NCBI GenBank assembly: GCA_937928405.1
Contig: CALFWZ010000094.1
Span: forward strand, 1 to 54,303
Direction of reading: 5' to 3'
Length of the DNA: 54,303 nucleotides
From: an uncultured Saprospiraceae bacterium
GTDB taxonomy: Bacteria > Bacteroidota > Bacteroidia > Chitinophagales > Saprospiraceae
The notes beneath the pieces were generated by a model. The model saw nothing but the letters and a program-made list of their open reading frames with translations. It had not been told where the DNA came from and made no database searches. This document shows, piece by piece, positions 18,987 through 27,178 of this stretch. How positions within the stretch are numbered: position 1 is the first letter of the stretch; each line of letters opens with the position of its first letter. The position numbers and the translations under genes are program-made.

Positions 18987-19085
18987 TTTGGATGATTAAA
19001 TCGTTCTTGAATAACCTATTACAACAAAGCTAATCTTTACGTCGCAGGATTTCTTTTTTAAAATTTGTGAACCAGCTTAGGCGAA

Positions 19086-19358
19086 TGTGGATAACTTTGA
19101 AAACAATGTGGATAACTCTGTGCAAAAGCGATCAGACTTTGTCATGGTAACGTAAACAAGGTCATTTACTTCATTACGATTGATAAAAAATATAGATAAA
19201 ATTTAATTACCTATTCAATTGTTAATCAGTCATTTGATATATAAAATCAAATAATCCCCTCTACCAAATTTTCATTTTTTCTACCTAAACGATCATGAAA
19301 AACAGGGCCGATTTTGATTAGGTGAGTTTCTCTGAAAATATGTTAGTAATGTGGATAA
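19086..19358 (-). promoter_or_regulatory. Three perfect DnaA boxes
   Basis: TGTGGATAA, the reverse complement of the consensus TTATCCACA, occurs at 19086-19094, 19107-19115 and 19350-19358, all in the same orientation. The first two are 21 bp apart, two helical turns, so DnaA would bind them on one face. Confidence 0.72.
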
Positions 19359-19551
19359 GAATTTATATTTTTTAACACACGCACTTTAAATTCAAATAAA
19401 ATAACATTTCTAAAAACAAGGTATACTTCTTAAACAAATATAAACATTTTGTTGTAAAAATAAAAAAATTTAACTAGTTTAGTGCAATTATTAGCCATTA
19501 GTCAATTAATAGACTTTATTCTAAATAATTTCGTATGGCTAAAAATTTGTC

Positions 19552-19658
19552 TTTTTCTTCCACTCTGCGTCACGTCCTCGCCATAATAGCTTTGGCTATT
19601 AGGCTCCGGGCGTTTCCTGTCTGACTGGTCATCCGGGCAGGCTTGATTGGAAGAAAAA
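19552..19658. repeat. 107-bp element bounded by perfect 11-bp inverted repeats
   Basis: TTTTTCTTCCA at 19552-19562 is exactly inverted at 19648-19658. Inside is a hairpin AATAGC-TTTG-GCTATT (19585-19600), extended outward by GCC/GGC, and a direct repeat TCCGGGC. The interior is clearly richer in G and C than the surrounding gap. No target-site duplication is evident. It could be a small non-autonomous repeat element or a structured RNA; it ends 43 bp before the next gene. Confidence 0.6.
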
Positions 19659-19701
19659 TTCTGCATTTTTATCTCATAAAACTATTTTAGTATAAAGTCT
19701 A

Positions 19702-21222
19702 ATGAACTGGACAACATTAGTAAAAATAGGATTGGTTGGTACCAATCGTAGCAAGATTTCTGAGGAGATGGTTAAGGAATTTCAGGCAATGGGAATCGAG
19801 GAAGAAGACCCAGCTCGTCTGGTTTTAAAAGCTGCTGCAACGATGAGTATGATGAGAAAAGCAGGTATACAGCCAGCAAGTTTTGGTGGAGATTTGCCCA
19901 TAGTGGCCACAAAAGATCCATCCAATATTTGTGGTAAAAGGGCGATTCAGTATCTAAACATGATTTTAAAGAGAAATGATTTAACTATCCTCTCGGAATT
20001 TCTCGTTGTTTTAAAAAAGAATAATAAATCCTTACCACCAGAAGCACTTCCAATTATCTTAGAGAAAGCGGCTAAAACACCAAAGATCTGGCAGACACTT
20101 AATCCTGTTCTCGGTGAACGAGGCCGTTGGTTGATGGCTCAAAACTCCGATTGGGCAAGACTAGCTTATACCCCAACGCTGGATGACTGGGAAAATGGTA
20201 CCACTAAAGAAAGAGTAGCCTACTTATATCACCAAAGGTCTGTTGACCCAGCCGCGGCACGCACCCTACTAGCAGCAACTTGGCCTCAAGAGAATAGCAG
20301 CACTAGAAAAAAATTATTGTCTGCGCTAGATATTGGACTCTCTGAAATCGATGACCCTTTTCTTTCATCCAACTTAACTTTGAAACAGAAGGGTCTTCAA
20401 GAAAAAGCCGCTCACCTGCTCTCTCTCATCCCTACTTCTTCCTTCAATAAGCGGATGTTCGCCCGATTAAAAAAACTAATCCACCTAAAAAAATCCGGTA
20501 AACAATCTCATTTAGAAATCAAGCTTCCCAAAGGAGTAGATGATATCATGATCAACGATGGTATCAAGGCAAGTGCACAACTCTATCGCAGTGGTAACAA
20601 AGCTAGTCAACTAGCACAAATGATCAACCGACTACCACTAAGTTATTGGTATGATTTGACGGGATTGAAGGCCTCCGAATTGCTCCCACTATTTATTAAA
20701 AATGAGTACGCTTATTTGTTAGTAAATGCCGTTTCAGATGCTGCGGCTCACCACAAAAACGAAGAATGGAGTCGTTTAATTTTGCAGCAATGGCTGCTAA
20801 ACAGCGATGAAAAACTATGGCAGGATTTTGCGCCCTTGCCGCTAATCTCCATCGTAAACTCGACAACTTACAATCAACTAACGCTCTCTGGATTTAAGCA
20901 TATTAAATTTTTACCTGCCGAGCATACTCCCCTAGATTTTTTGCTACAGCAGGGAAAACATACATGGGAAGCAGACTTATCGCTGATGTTTTTTGACCGA
21001 TTAAAAATCTGGTTGAAATCTTCAGAGGCGACCCACTGGGGTGACTGGCACATCCGTAAAATTTTGAGTGTGGCAGGTTTACAAACTCCTCCCGAATTAT
21101 ATCCTAAAATAAGTAGAGATTGGCCAGAACATTTGCCCGTTTGGGGTGGCTGGGAAAGAGACGTAATGGGGAGTTTGACCACGCTAGAATTGCGCTATAA
21201 AATTGAAAAGGCGCTAAGCTAA
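19702..21222 (+). CDS. DUF5691 family protein
   Basis: 506 residues, soluble, without signal peptide or membrane segment. The sequence is helix-rich with HEAT-like character (repeats of LPLISIVNS, LLPLFIKNEYAYLLVNAVSDAA and similar) and matches the DUF5691 family by overall pattern: an N-terminal VKIGLVGTNR-like start and a C-terminal W-rich segment WPEHLPVWGGWERDVMGSLTTLELRYKIEKAL. Members often sit next to SWIM zinc-finger, MoxR-like AAA and VWA-domain proteins; none is nearby here. Function is unknown. It converges on hemA. Confidence 0.6.
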   Translation: MNWTTLVKIGLVGTNRSKISEEMVKEFQAMGIEEEDPARLVLKAAATMSMMRKAGIQPASFGGDLPIVATKDPSNICGKRAIQYLNMILKRNDLTILSEFLVVLKKNNKSLPPEALPIILEKAAKTPKIWQTLNPVLGERGRWLMAQNSDWARLAYTPTLDDWENGTTKERVAYLYHQRSVDPAAARTLLAATWPQENSSTRKKLLSALDIGLSEIDDPFLSSNLTLKQKGLQEKAAHLLSLIPTSSFNKRMFARLKKLIHLKKSGKQSHLEIKLPKGVDDIMINDGIKASAQLYRSGNKASQLAQMINRLPLSYWYDLTGLKASELLPLFIKNEYAYLLVNAVSDAAAHHKNEEWSRLILQQWLLNSDEKLWQDFAPLPLISIVNSTTYNQLTLSGFKHIKFLPAEHTPLDFLLQQGKHTWEADLSLMFFDRLKIWLKSSEATHWGDWHIRKILSVAGLQTPPELYPKISRDWPEHLPVWGGWERDVMGSLTTLELRYKIEKALS

Positions 21223-21228
21223 GAGAAG

Positions 21229-21383
21229 GTTGATTATGCGAATCAGTGATAGACTAAGAATATTGTCATCTATCCGTTTTTTACAGTTTGTTTTATCAAA
21301 ACTAATTTACAATTTTTATTGAATATTGATTTATTGGATATTCAATATTTTAACTACTGATTCGCATTGATTAATAAAACCTA
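21229..21383. repeat. Nested inverted repeat between convergent genes
   Basis: ATGCGAATCAGT at 21236-21247 is perfectly inverted at 21356-21367, with partial complementarity extending outward (GGTT...AACC). Inside lies a second 9-bp hairpin, ATTGAATAT/ATATTCAAT (21318-21326 and 21338-21346). It spans the gap between the DUF5691 gene and hemA and may act as a bidirectional terminator or be a remnant repeat element. Confidence 0.5.
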
Positions 21384-22586
21384 TTGTTTCACTGCTTTCA
21401 TAGGAATACCAATACATTGCTTTTCCATATAGTCCATCATTCGATTGATTAAATCTTTGGTATCCTCATCTAAGTGTTCCATATCTTTCTTAAAAACCTT
21501 ATTGATCGCATGAGATTTTACGGCCTTTATTTCCTCTGGTACATTTTTCATCGCTTTGACAATCTGCCGCTGTCGATGTAATTCTGTAAAGGAGTTAATT
21601 TTCTTTTTCAACATCTTTCTTCCCTTGACCACTTCATTTTGTCGGAAGCTTAAGTTTTCTTTAGCAAGCGTACGTAAGTCTTCGATTTCGATATATTGGA
21701 CGTTAAACTCATTGACTACTTCCCGATCAATATTATTGGGAATGGCTAAGTCAATCAGTAATTTTGTATCTGTTTCTCCCCGAAGCAATTGATGATACAA
21801 TTCCGAATTAACCAAGGCACCAGTAGCACCGGTGCAGATAATCATCACATCAAACCCTTCTTGATAATTTGGCAGATCTTTTAGAGCAGCAGCACGACCA
21901 TTGATAATTCCCGCTAATTGTTTAGCCCGATCTAGACTACGATTAAAAATCGTAATATTTTTAAACTCATGCTTTCGCAAAAATTTCACTACTAAGGTAT
22001 TTGTCTGTCCAGCACCAACCAGTAATATCCTGGCGTTTCGAGAAATCTTATGTCGTAGTAATTTTTGGATCGCCAATGAAACAATCGAAACTGGTTTTTC
22101 GCCAATTCGGGTACGTGCGTAAATTTCCTTAGCTCCTTCGACAGCGGCGGTCATGGCAATTCGGAGATGATCACCAGTTAATTTTAGATCGTAGCATTTT
22201 TGGTAGGCTTCGCGTAATTGTCGAAGAATCTCTCGTTCTCCAACTACCAACGAATTCATCGAAGCGGCAACTTCAAAAAGGTGATTTAAAGCTTCACGCC
22301 CTTCGTAGTGACGAACTTCCGAAAGCAATGCCAGATCCACTTCCGCATTTACTTGCCGAAAGAAGGCATTAATAAAGGCAGTATCAATTTTTTGATCTGT
22401 GTAGAAAAAATACATGATCCTATTACAGGTAGACAAGTACATGATTTCTTCAATCTCTATATGATCTTTTAAGGAAAATAAATGATCGGATAATTCAGTA
22501 TCCTCACAGGAGAATGCATAATGTCCTAACGTGTTTAGTTTGACATTATGGTGAGTAACCGTTAATATTTTGTAGCCTCCGATCAT
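21381..22586 (-). CDS. hemA: Glutamyl-tRNA reductase
   Basis: First enzyme of the C5 heme pathway: reduces glutamyl-tRNA(Glu) to glutamate-1-semialdehyde with NADPH. The catalytic motif STCNR is at residues 52-56 (thioester-forming Cys54), followed by VVGEREILRQL, the NADP-binding VGAGQTNTLVVKFL near 185, and a C-terminal dimerisation helix region. The 401 residues fit the family (about 400-430). The other heme genes are not adjacent. A TATTTTTG element (22637-22630, minus strand) about 45 bp upstream may be its -7 promoter box, without a clear -33 partner. Confidence 0.93.
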   Translation of the reverse strand: MIGGYKILTVTHHNVKLNTLGHYAFSCEDTELSDHLFSLKDHIEIEEIMYLSTCNRIMYFFYTDQKIDTAFINAFFRQVNAEVDLALLSEVRHYEGREALNHLFEVAASMNSLVVGEREILRQLREAYQKCYDLKLTGDHLRIAMTAAVEGAKEIYARTRIGEKPVSIVSLAIQKLLRHKISRNARILLVGAGQTNTLVVKFLRKHEFKNITIFNRSLDRAKQLAGIINGRAAALKDLPNYQEGFDVMIICTGATGALVNSELYHQLLRGETDTKLLIDLAIPNNIDREVVNEFNVQYIEIEDLRTLAKENLSFRQNEVVKGRKMLKKKINSFTELHRQRQIVKAMKNVPEEIKAVKSHAINKVFKKDMEHLDEDTKDLINRMMDYMEKQCIGIPMKAVKQ

Positions 22587-22781
22587 TAAACAAAATTTCT
22601 TTAGAAGTTAGAGCTATGAACTCTATTTACAAAAATAAAGTTTACAAGCTGTTTTTTTGTCATAATACTGTGATAAGTAGGATCTAAAGGCTTCCTTCTA
22701 TTTTATGGTTAAATGGCTGACAAATTTACTTAATAATTACCTTTTCCGCCGCGTTAACGAATAATGTGTTGCAATAATATT

Positions 22782-23437
22782 TTAAGAAATAGACAATTGA
22801 CCATCCTTTCTTAGTGCAAAAAGGTTTTCGCATTCTTCCTCTAATGACGCTTTAGGATGCGTTGCGAATATTTCATATAACTATCTTCCCAATCATTATG
22901 CCCAATTATAAAATATATCCTAATAAAATCAGGAGATTGGCATTCTCGTAATCGGAAGAACTAATCCAAATATGTATTTCTTTTATAAAACCATGCCCTC
23001 TTTCAGCGCTTCCAAGAATTACTATGTCAAAATCAACCAATCGCACCAATCCTAGATTGTTAATCGTATTTTCTAAATAAGCAGGCTTGTATTTCGAATA
23101 TTCAAAAAGGAGTAAATTATTATCGGTTCCAGAAATTGCTGATAATTGAATAGCTTGTACGATCGTAGAAGTGTAAGAAGGACTCACCAACATATCAATA
23201 AATCGCTCAAATGAATGGAATCATAATGGTATGTTCGATCAGGATAATTCCAAATAAGCCGATCTATCCTACCGCAAATCCAAATCGTAGAAACATTACC
23301 GCCCCTAAGATCGTAGATATAGCGGTGAAAAACATAGACGCCGCATCGAATTTTTTAACGTACTGACTCGTATTACATTCAAAGATCCTAAAATCAGGTA
23401 ATAAAGGTAGTAAATTGAGTCGGTTCTGCGGCTCAAG
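22782..23437 (-). pseudogene. Decayed SLC12-type cation-chloride/amino-acid permease gene
   Basis: Several frames of one gene remnant read in order on the minus strand. Near 23356-23267 the first membrane segment reads KKFDAASMFFTAISTILG then AVMFLRFGFAVG, broken by a TAG and continuing in the same frame as IGLFGIILIEHTIMIP to about 23207. The next piece (about 23224-22906) is the cytosolic C-terminal domain: SPSYTSTIVQAIQLSAISG, NNLLLFEYSK, DFDIVILGSAERGHGF, KEIHIWISSSDYENANLLIL. After a stop, GHNDWEDSYMKY and then IFATHPKASLEEECENLF...GQLSIS appear in two further frames, ending at 22782. The order matches the APC/SLC12-like permeases of Bacteroidota, but most membrane segments are missing. 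Internal deletion plus several frameshifts mean the gene is dead. Confidence 0.8.
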
Positions 23438-23509
23438 TTAATATAATCCACTATTTTTGTGATTGGATTCAAATCCCCCAATATTCAAACAATTAAATCA
23501 CCATAAGAT

Positions 23510-25285
23510 ATGTATAGAACACACAATTGCGGCGAGCTTAGAATGGAACAGATTGGTCAAACCATAACCCTTAGTGGGTGGCTACAAGCCAGCCGTGATT
23601 TTGGCGGTCTGACGTTTATTGACCTCCGCGACCGATATGGTATTACGCAATTGGTCTTTAATATGGAAGACGATGAAGCACTTTGTCAGCAAGCGCGAAA
23701 ATTAGGACGAGAGTTTGTTCTAAAAATATCAGGACTCGTTAGAGAGAGAACCAATAAAAATCCCAATCGACCAACAGGTAATATCGAAATAGAGGTAAAA
23801 ACACTTGAAGTTTTAAATGCAGCAAAGACGCCTCCTTTTACAATAGAAGAAGATACGGATGGCGGAGAGGATCTTCGAATGAAATACCGTTATTTAGATT
23901 TGCGTAGAAAAAAAGTACAGGATAATATAATTTTCAGAAGTGAGTTGGCCATAGAGACCCGTAAATATCTGGCGAATAAAGATTTTATCGAAGTAGAAAC
24001 GCCCGTGCTAATCAAAAGTACGCCCGAAGGTGCTCGAGATTTTGTGGTACCTAGCCGGATGAATACTGGACAATTTTACGCACTTCCTCAATCTCCACAG
24101 ACTTTCAAACAAATTCTGATGGTCGCGGGATTTGACAAATACTTCCAGATTGTTAAGTGCTTTCGCGACGAAGATTTGCGAGCCGACCGACAACCTGAGT
24201 TTACCCAGATTGATTGCGAGATGTCTTTTGTGACACAAGAAGATATTCTAAATACTTTTGAAGGACTGACCAAACATTTATTTAAAACCACCATTGGCAT
24301 AGAATTACCAGACTTCCCTCGTATATCCTACGACGAAGCGATGGAAAAATATGGCTCTGACAAACCTGACTTACGTTTTGACATGGCGTTTACTGAGTTA
24401 AACGATGTCGCTCAACAAAAAGGATTTGCCGTTTTTGACAACGCAGAATTAGTCGTCGGAATTTGTGCAACTGGACAGGCAGATACTTATTCTAATAAAG
24501 ATATCAAAGCCCTCACCACCTGGATGCAACAACCACAGATTGGAGCCAAGGGACTCGTTTATGTCAAGGTAAATGCAGATGGAACCTTTAAATCTTCCGT
24601 AGGTAAATTCTTTTCTGATGACGATCTAAAAGTCTGGGCGGAAAAGATGAACGCAAAACCAGGAGATTTGCTGTTAATTCTTTCTGGCGAAACTGAGAAG
24701 ACTAGAAAACAACTCAACAATCTTCGACTGGAAATGGGAAGAAGAATGGGGTTGATGAAAGAAGGAGATTTTAAACCATTATGGGTATTGGATTTTCCAC
24801 TATTAGAGTGGGATGAAGACTCCAATCGTTTCCATGCCATGCACCACCCATTTACCTCTCCTAAAAAAGAAGATGTAGGTCGAATGATGGACGGTGACCA
24901 TGAAACTATGAAATCTTTAAGAGCAGATGCTTACGACTTGGTGATTAATGGTTCTGAAATTGGTGGTGGTTCTATTCGTATTCACGACCGCGCACTACAA
25001 TCCCGCAACTTTGATCTACTTGGATTTTCAAAAGAAGAGGCAGCTGAACAGTTTGGCTTCTTAATGGGTGCTTTTGAGTTTGGTGCTCCCCCACATGGTG
25101 GAATTGCCTTTGGATTTGACCGATTATGCGCAGTGTTGAAGGGCCAATCTTCGATCCGTGATTTTATTGCTTTTCCAAAAAACAATCAAGGAAGAGACAT
25201 GATGATCGACGCACCTGCTACCATTTCAGGAGAGCAATTAGAAGAACTTGCGTTGTTACTCCGCCCAAATGAAGTAAATACCTAA
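23510..25285 (+). CDS. aspS: Aspartate--tRNA ligase
   Basis: Charges tRNA(Asp) with aspartate. The 591-residue class II synthetase has an N-terminal OB-fold anticodon-binding domain ([11 protein letters not shown]...[15 protein letters not shown]), motif 2 [23 protein letters not shown], the bacterial-type GAD insertion domain (about 300-420) and motif 3 GIAFGFDRL near the C-terminus. The length is typical of bacterial AspRS. A TATTTTTG box at 23452-23459 is a plausible -7 promoter element, placing the start about 45 bases upstream of the ATG; the -33 box is poor. A terminator hairpin follows. Confidence 0.96.
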   Translation: MYRTHNCGELRMEQIGQTITLSGWLQASRDFGGLTFIDLRDRYGITQLVFNMEDDEALCQQARKLGREFVLKISGLVRERTNKNPNRPTGNIEIEVKTLEVLNAAKTPPFTIEEDTDGGEDLRMKYRYLDLRRKKVQDNIIFRSELAIETRKYLANKDFIEVETPVLIKSTPEGARDFVVPSRMNTGQFYALPQSPQTFKQILMVAGFDKYFQIVKCFRDEDLRADRQPEFTQIDCEMSFVTQEDILNTFEGLTKHLFKTTIGIELPDFPRISYDEAMEKYGSDKPDLRFDMAFTELNDVAQQKGFAVFDNAELVVGICATGQADTYSNKDIKALTTWMQQPQIGAKGLVYVKVNADGTFKSSVGKFFSDDDLKVWAEKMNAKPGDLLLILSGETEKTRKQLNNLRLEMGRRMGLMKEGDFKPLWVLDFPLLEWDEDSNRFHAMHHPFTSPKKEDVGRMMDGDHETMKSLRADAYDLVINGSEIGGGSIRIHDRALQSRNFDLLGFSKEEAAEQFGFLMGAFEFGAPPHGGIAFGFDRLCAVLKGQSSIRDFIAFPKNNQGRDMMIDAPATISGEQLEELALLLRPNEVNT

Positions 25286-25304
25286 AATCTTTTCAAAAAA
25301 TAGT

Positions 25305-25347
25305 AGGATGGGTTAAATTCATAGTGAATTTAACCCATTCCTATTTT
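25305..25347 (+). terminator. Terminator of aspS
   Basis: Perfect 13-bp stem ATGGGTTAAATTC (25308-25320) with its inverse at 25326-25338 and a 5-base loop, followed by CCTATTTTCT. The T-run is imperfect but the stem is strong and sits 22 bp after the aspS stop. Confidence 0.75.
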
Positions 25348-25663
25348 CTACCACATTTAGGGTAATTTTACCTTGCTTCTTTTAAAAGACAGCGGATTCC
25401 CTTACATTTGTGATATAGTTATTATTCCAAAAATACTATATTCGGTATTTTATCTTTCCGCAATTCCTAATTAAAGCATCTCTTAAAACCAGACATTTAG
25501 CTTAGTAGCCAATTTGGTTTTTTGAACTCTACTATTTTCGATGTATCTGTTCCAAAAACGTAGACATATCCCCAAATGTCTCTCAAGTAATGCTTAGTAT
25601 TACCAAAACTTTATATTCTTTACTAATTAAAATAATTTTTTAACCATTAAATTTTAGACACTC
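25348..25663 (+). promoter_or_regulatory. Curli operon promoter/leader region
   Basis: No gene is present. TACATTTG at 25403-25410 matches the Bacteroidota -7 box, with only a T-rich partner 19-20 bases upstream. If used, csgA has a leader of about 245 bases. That leader can form a hairpin with AAAACCA (25485-25491) and TGGTTTT (25515-25521), with two more T after the right arm (T-run 25518-25523), and a small AGACAT/ATGTCT hairpin at about 25562-25581. A regulated long 5' UTR is possible but unproven. Confidence 0.4.
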
Positions 25664-26506
25664 ATGAAAAAGATTTTTCTTTCTCTATCTATTCTGTTAT
25701 CAGCAGGTCTACTGTGTGCTCAAAGCAACACTAGTAATCTACAACAAACTGGTGACGACAACAAAGCCGGTATTACTCAGCGAGGTAATACTAACCAAAC
25801 GCTAGTTATTCAGAATGCAGACGAAAACATTGTAGATTTAAGCCAAGCTGGAACTAACAACGTTGGAGAAATTCAGTTAGACGGTGGTAACAATGCAGTT
25901 AATCTTGCTCAGGTAGGAGACGCTAATAACGCTGTTAGCCTTATGGCAGACGGAGATAACGTATCTTCTATCTCTCAAGAAGGTAACTTGAATACTACTC
26001 GTCAAGAAGTTGCTGGTACTGGCAACGATCTTTCTGTAACTCAAGAAGGTAATGACAACAGAACAATTCAGTTGCAGTCTGGTGTTGGAAACAACTCTGC
26101 TTTTGTTCAGCAGGTAGGTAACAATAACCTCGCTACACAAGAGCAGGCAGGTGAAAACAGTTCTATTGCTGTAGACCAAATTGGTGACAACAGTGCTGCT
26201 ATCATCCAGCAGACTGGTGTTTCTAACAACATTTCTGCAATGCAGGAAGGTAACGGAAATACAATGAACGTTGCTCAGAATGGTAATAACAACTTTGCTG
26301 GTGCTGAAAACCAAGTATTATTGGATCAGTTTGGTGACAACAACAATATCCTCCTTTCTCAGGATGGTAATGAAAATGCTGCTGCCATTAGCCAAGAAGG
26401 TAACACCAACGAAGCGATTAACACGCAGACTGGTCAAGCTAACAACAGTATTATTCTTCAGGCCGGTAGCCGTAACAGCGCTACTGTTTCTCAGTCTGAA
26501 AACTAA
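25664..26506 (+). CDS. csgA: Curlin repeat protein, major curli-type subunit
   Basis: Secreted functional-amyloid subunit. The 280-residue protein has a signal peptide (MKKIFLSLSILLSAGLLCAQ) and then roughly 22 short strands built on the curlin motif Q-x-G-x-x-N (ITQRGNTN, ISQEGNLN, VTQEGNDN, VAQNGNNN, LSQDGNEN and others), spaced 11 or so residues, equal to about 11 curlin repeats; E. coli CsgA has five. Asn, Gln and Gly dominate and there is no cysteine in the mature part. First gene of the curli operon. The name csgA is chosen because it is the more regular, more repeat-rich of the two subunits. Confidence 0.87.
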   Translation: MKKIFLSLSILLSAGLLCAQSNTSNLQQTGDDNKAGITQRGNTNQTLVIQNADENIVDLSQAGTNNVGEIQLDGGNNAVNLAQVGDANNAVSLMADGDNVSSISQEGNLNTTRQEVAGTGNDLSVTQEGNDNRTIQLQSGVGNNSAFVQQVGNNNLATQEQAGENSSIAVDQIGDNSAAIIQQTGVSNNISAMQEGNGNTMNVAQNGNNNFAGAENQVLLDQFGDNNNILLSQDGNENAAAISQEGNTNEAINTQTGQANNSIILQAGSRNSATVSQSEN

Positions 26507-26522
26507 GATATTGTTTATTCAA

Positions 26523-26554
26523 AAAGATTCCGTCTCATTTGAGACGGAATCTTT
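26523..26554 (+). promoter_or_regulatory. Intercistronic hairpin between csgA and csgB
   Basis: Perfect 14-bp stem AAAGATTCCGTCTC with its inverse at 26541-26554 and a 4-base loop ATTT. It starts 17 bases after the csgA stop. No T-run follows, so it is more likely an mRNA stabiliser or partial terminator that lets csgA exceed csgB in expression. Confidence 0.75.
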
Positions 26555-26570
26555 CTATCAATCAAAGCGT

Positions 26571-27122
26571 ATGAACTTTTCTATAAAATTCACTTTATTA
26601 GCCTTCTTTTTGTTTGCTGCTTCATTTCTACATGGCCAAACACCAGAAGACTTTTTACAAGAGTCCTCCCTTTTGTTAGCAGAAGAAATAAACGCTCAAA
26701 GTGGAAACCAAACCGTTATACAACAAGAAGGTCTTGGCAATGAAACGGAGATCGTACAAAAACTAACAGCTAGTGAAAAGGCAAACATCGCCCAAATATT
26801 ACAGAGTGGTGAATTTAATCTCGCAATTGTACGACAAGAAGGACAGGCTAATAAATTAGCACTCGTTCAGCAGGGTAGTAATAATTATTATGAACTAGAC
26901 TTAATTGGATCTAATAATAATATTGGTATCGTCCAACAAGGTAATGATAATCGAATTGTTCAAAAAGTTAATCAAGTGGATGGTCTCGACATTGAGCTTA
27001 TTCAAATAGGAAACGATAACGAAATTGTTCAAATTCTAGAAGGGAATATCGAAAATAAAGAGTTAAAAATAATTCAGGAAGGCGATGGACTTAGCTTAAG
27101 AATAGAACAGTCCAGATTATAA
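26571..27122 (+). CDS. csgB: Curlin-like minor subunit / nucleator
   Basis: 183 residues with a signal peptide (MNFSIKFTLLAFFLFAASFLHGQ) and about five to six irregular curlin repeats (VIQQEGLGNE, IVRQEGQANK, LVQQGSNN, IVQQGNDNR, LIQIGNDNE). The less regular repeats, more Ile/Leu/Lys and the N-terminal acidic stretch fit a CsgB-type nucleator that tethers fibres to the cell. A longer frame opening at 26271 overlaps csgA and is not used; the ATG at 26571 begins a proper signal peptide. Located 64 bp downstream of csgA beyond a stable hairpin. Confidence 0.8.
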   Translation: MNFSIKFTLLAFFLFAASFLHGQTPEDFLQESSLLLAEEINAQSGNQTVIQQEGLGNETEIVQKLTASEKANIAQILQSGEFNLAIVRQEGQANKLALVQQGSNNYYELDLIGSNNNIGIVQQGNDNRIVQKVNQVDGLDIELIQIGNDNEIVQILEGNIENKELKIIQEGDGLSLRIEQSRL

Positions 27123-27178
27123 ATATCATCTTTGCCCCCTTGATTTTTATTTAATTGTTGTTTATCATAGTCAACGAT

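Larger units (their letters stand above)
18987..19701. other. Candidate replication origin in a 715-bp AT-rich gap
   Basis: The gap lies between divergent dnaB and the DUF5691 gene. It holds three perfect DnaA boxes, long A/T tracts (for example 19180-19260 and 19370-19530) that could serve as an unwinding element, and a GC-rich inverted-repeat-bounded element at 19552-19658. Genes to the left are mainly leftward and to the right mainly rightward, the pattern expected around an origin. No protein-coding frame was found. An alternative is that the boxes only regulate dnaB. dnaA and dnaN are not in the window. Confidence 0.5.

Noticed and set aside
19552..19658. Possible short coding frame on the minus strand through the 107-bp element
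   Set aside because: An open frame exists (reading ...SQSYYGEDVTQSGRKR...) but has no start context and no resemblance to a protein family that I can name; the inverted-repeat structure explains the segment better.
25700..26500. CRISPR-like periodic repeats
   Set aside because: The periodicity is imperfect and in-frame, caused by curlin protein repeats.
26271..26570. Upstream extension of the csgB frame overlapping csgA
   Set aside because: The translation of this part is basic and unrelated to curlins, and it runs over csgA in another frame; a proper signal peptide begins at ATG 26571.
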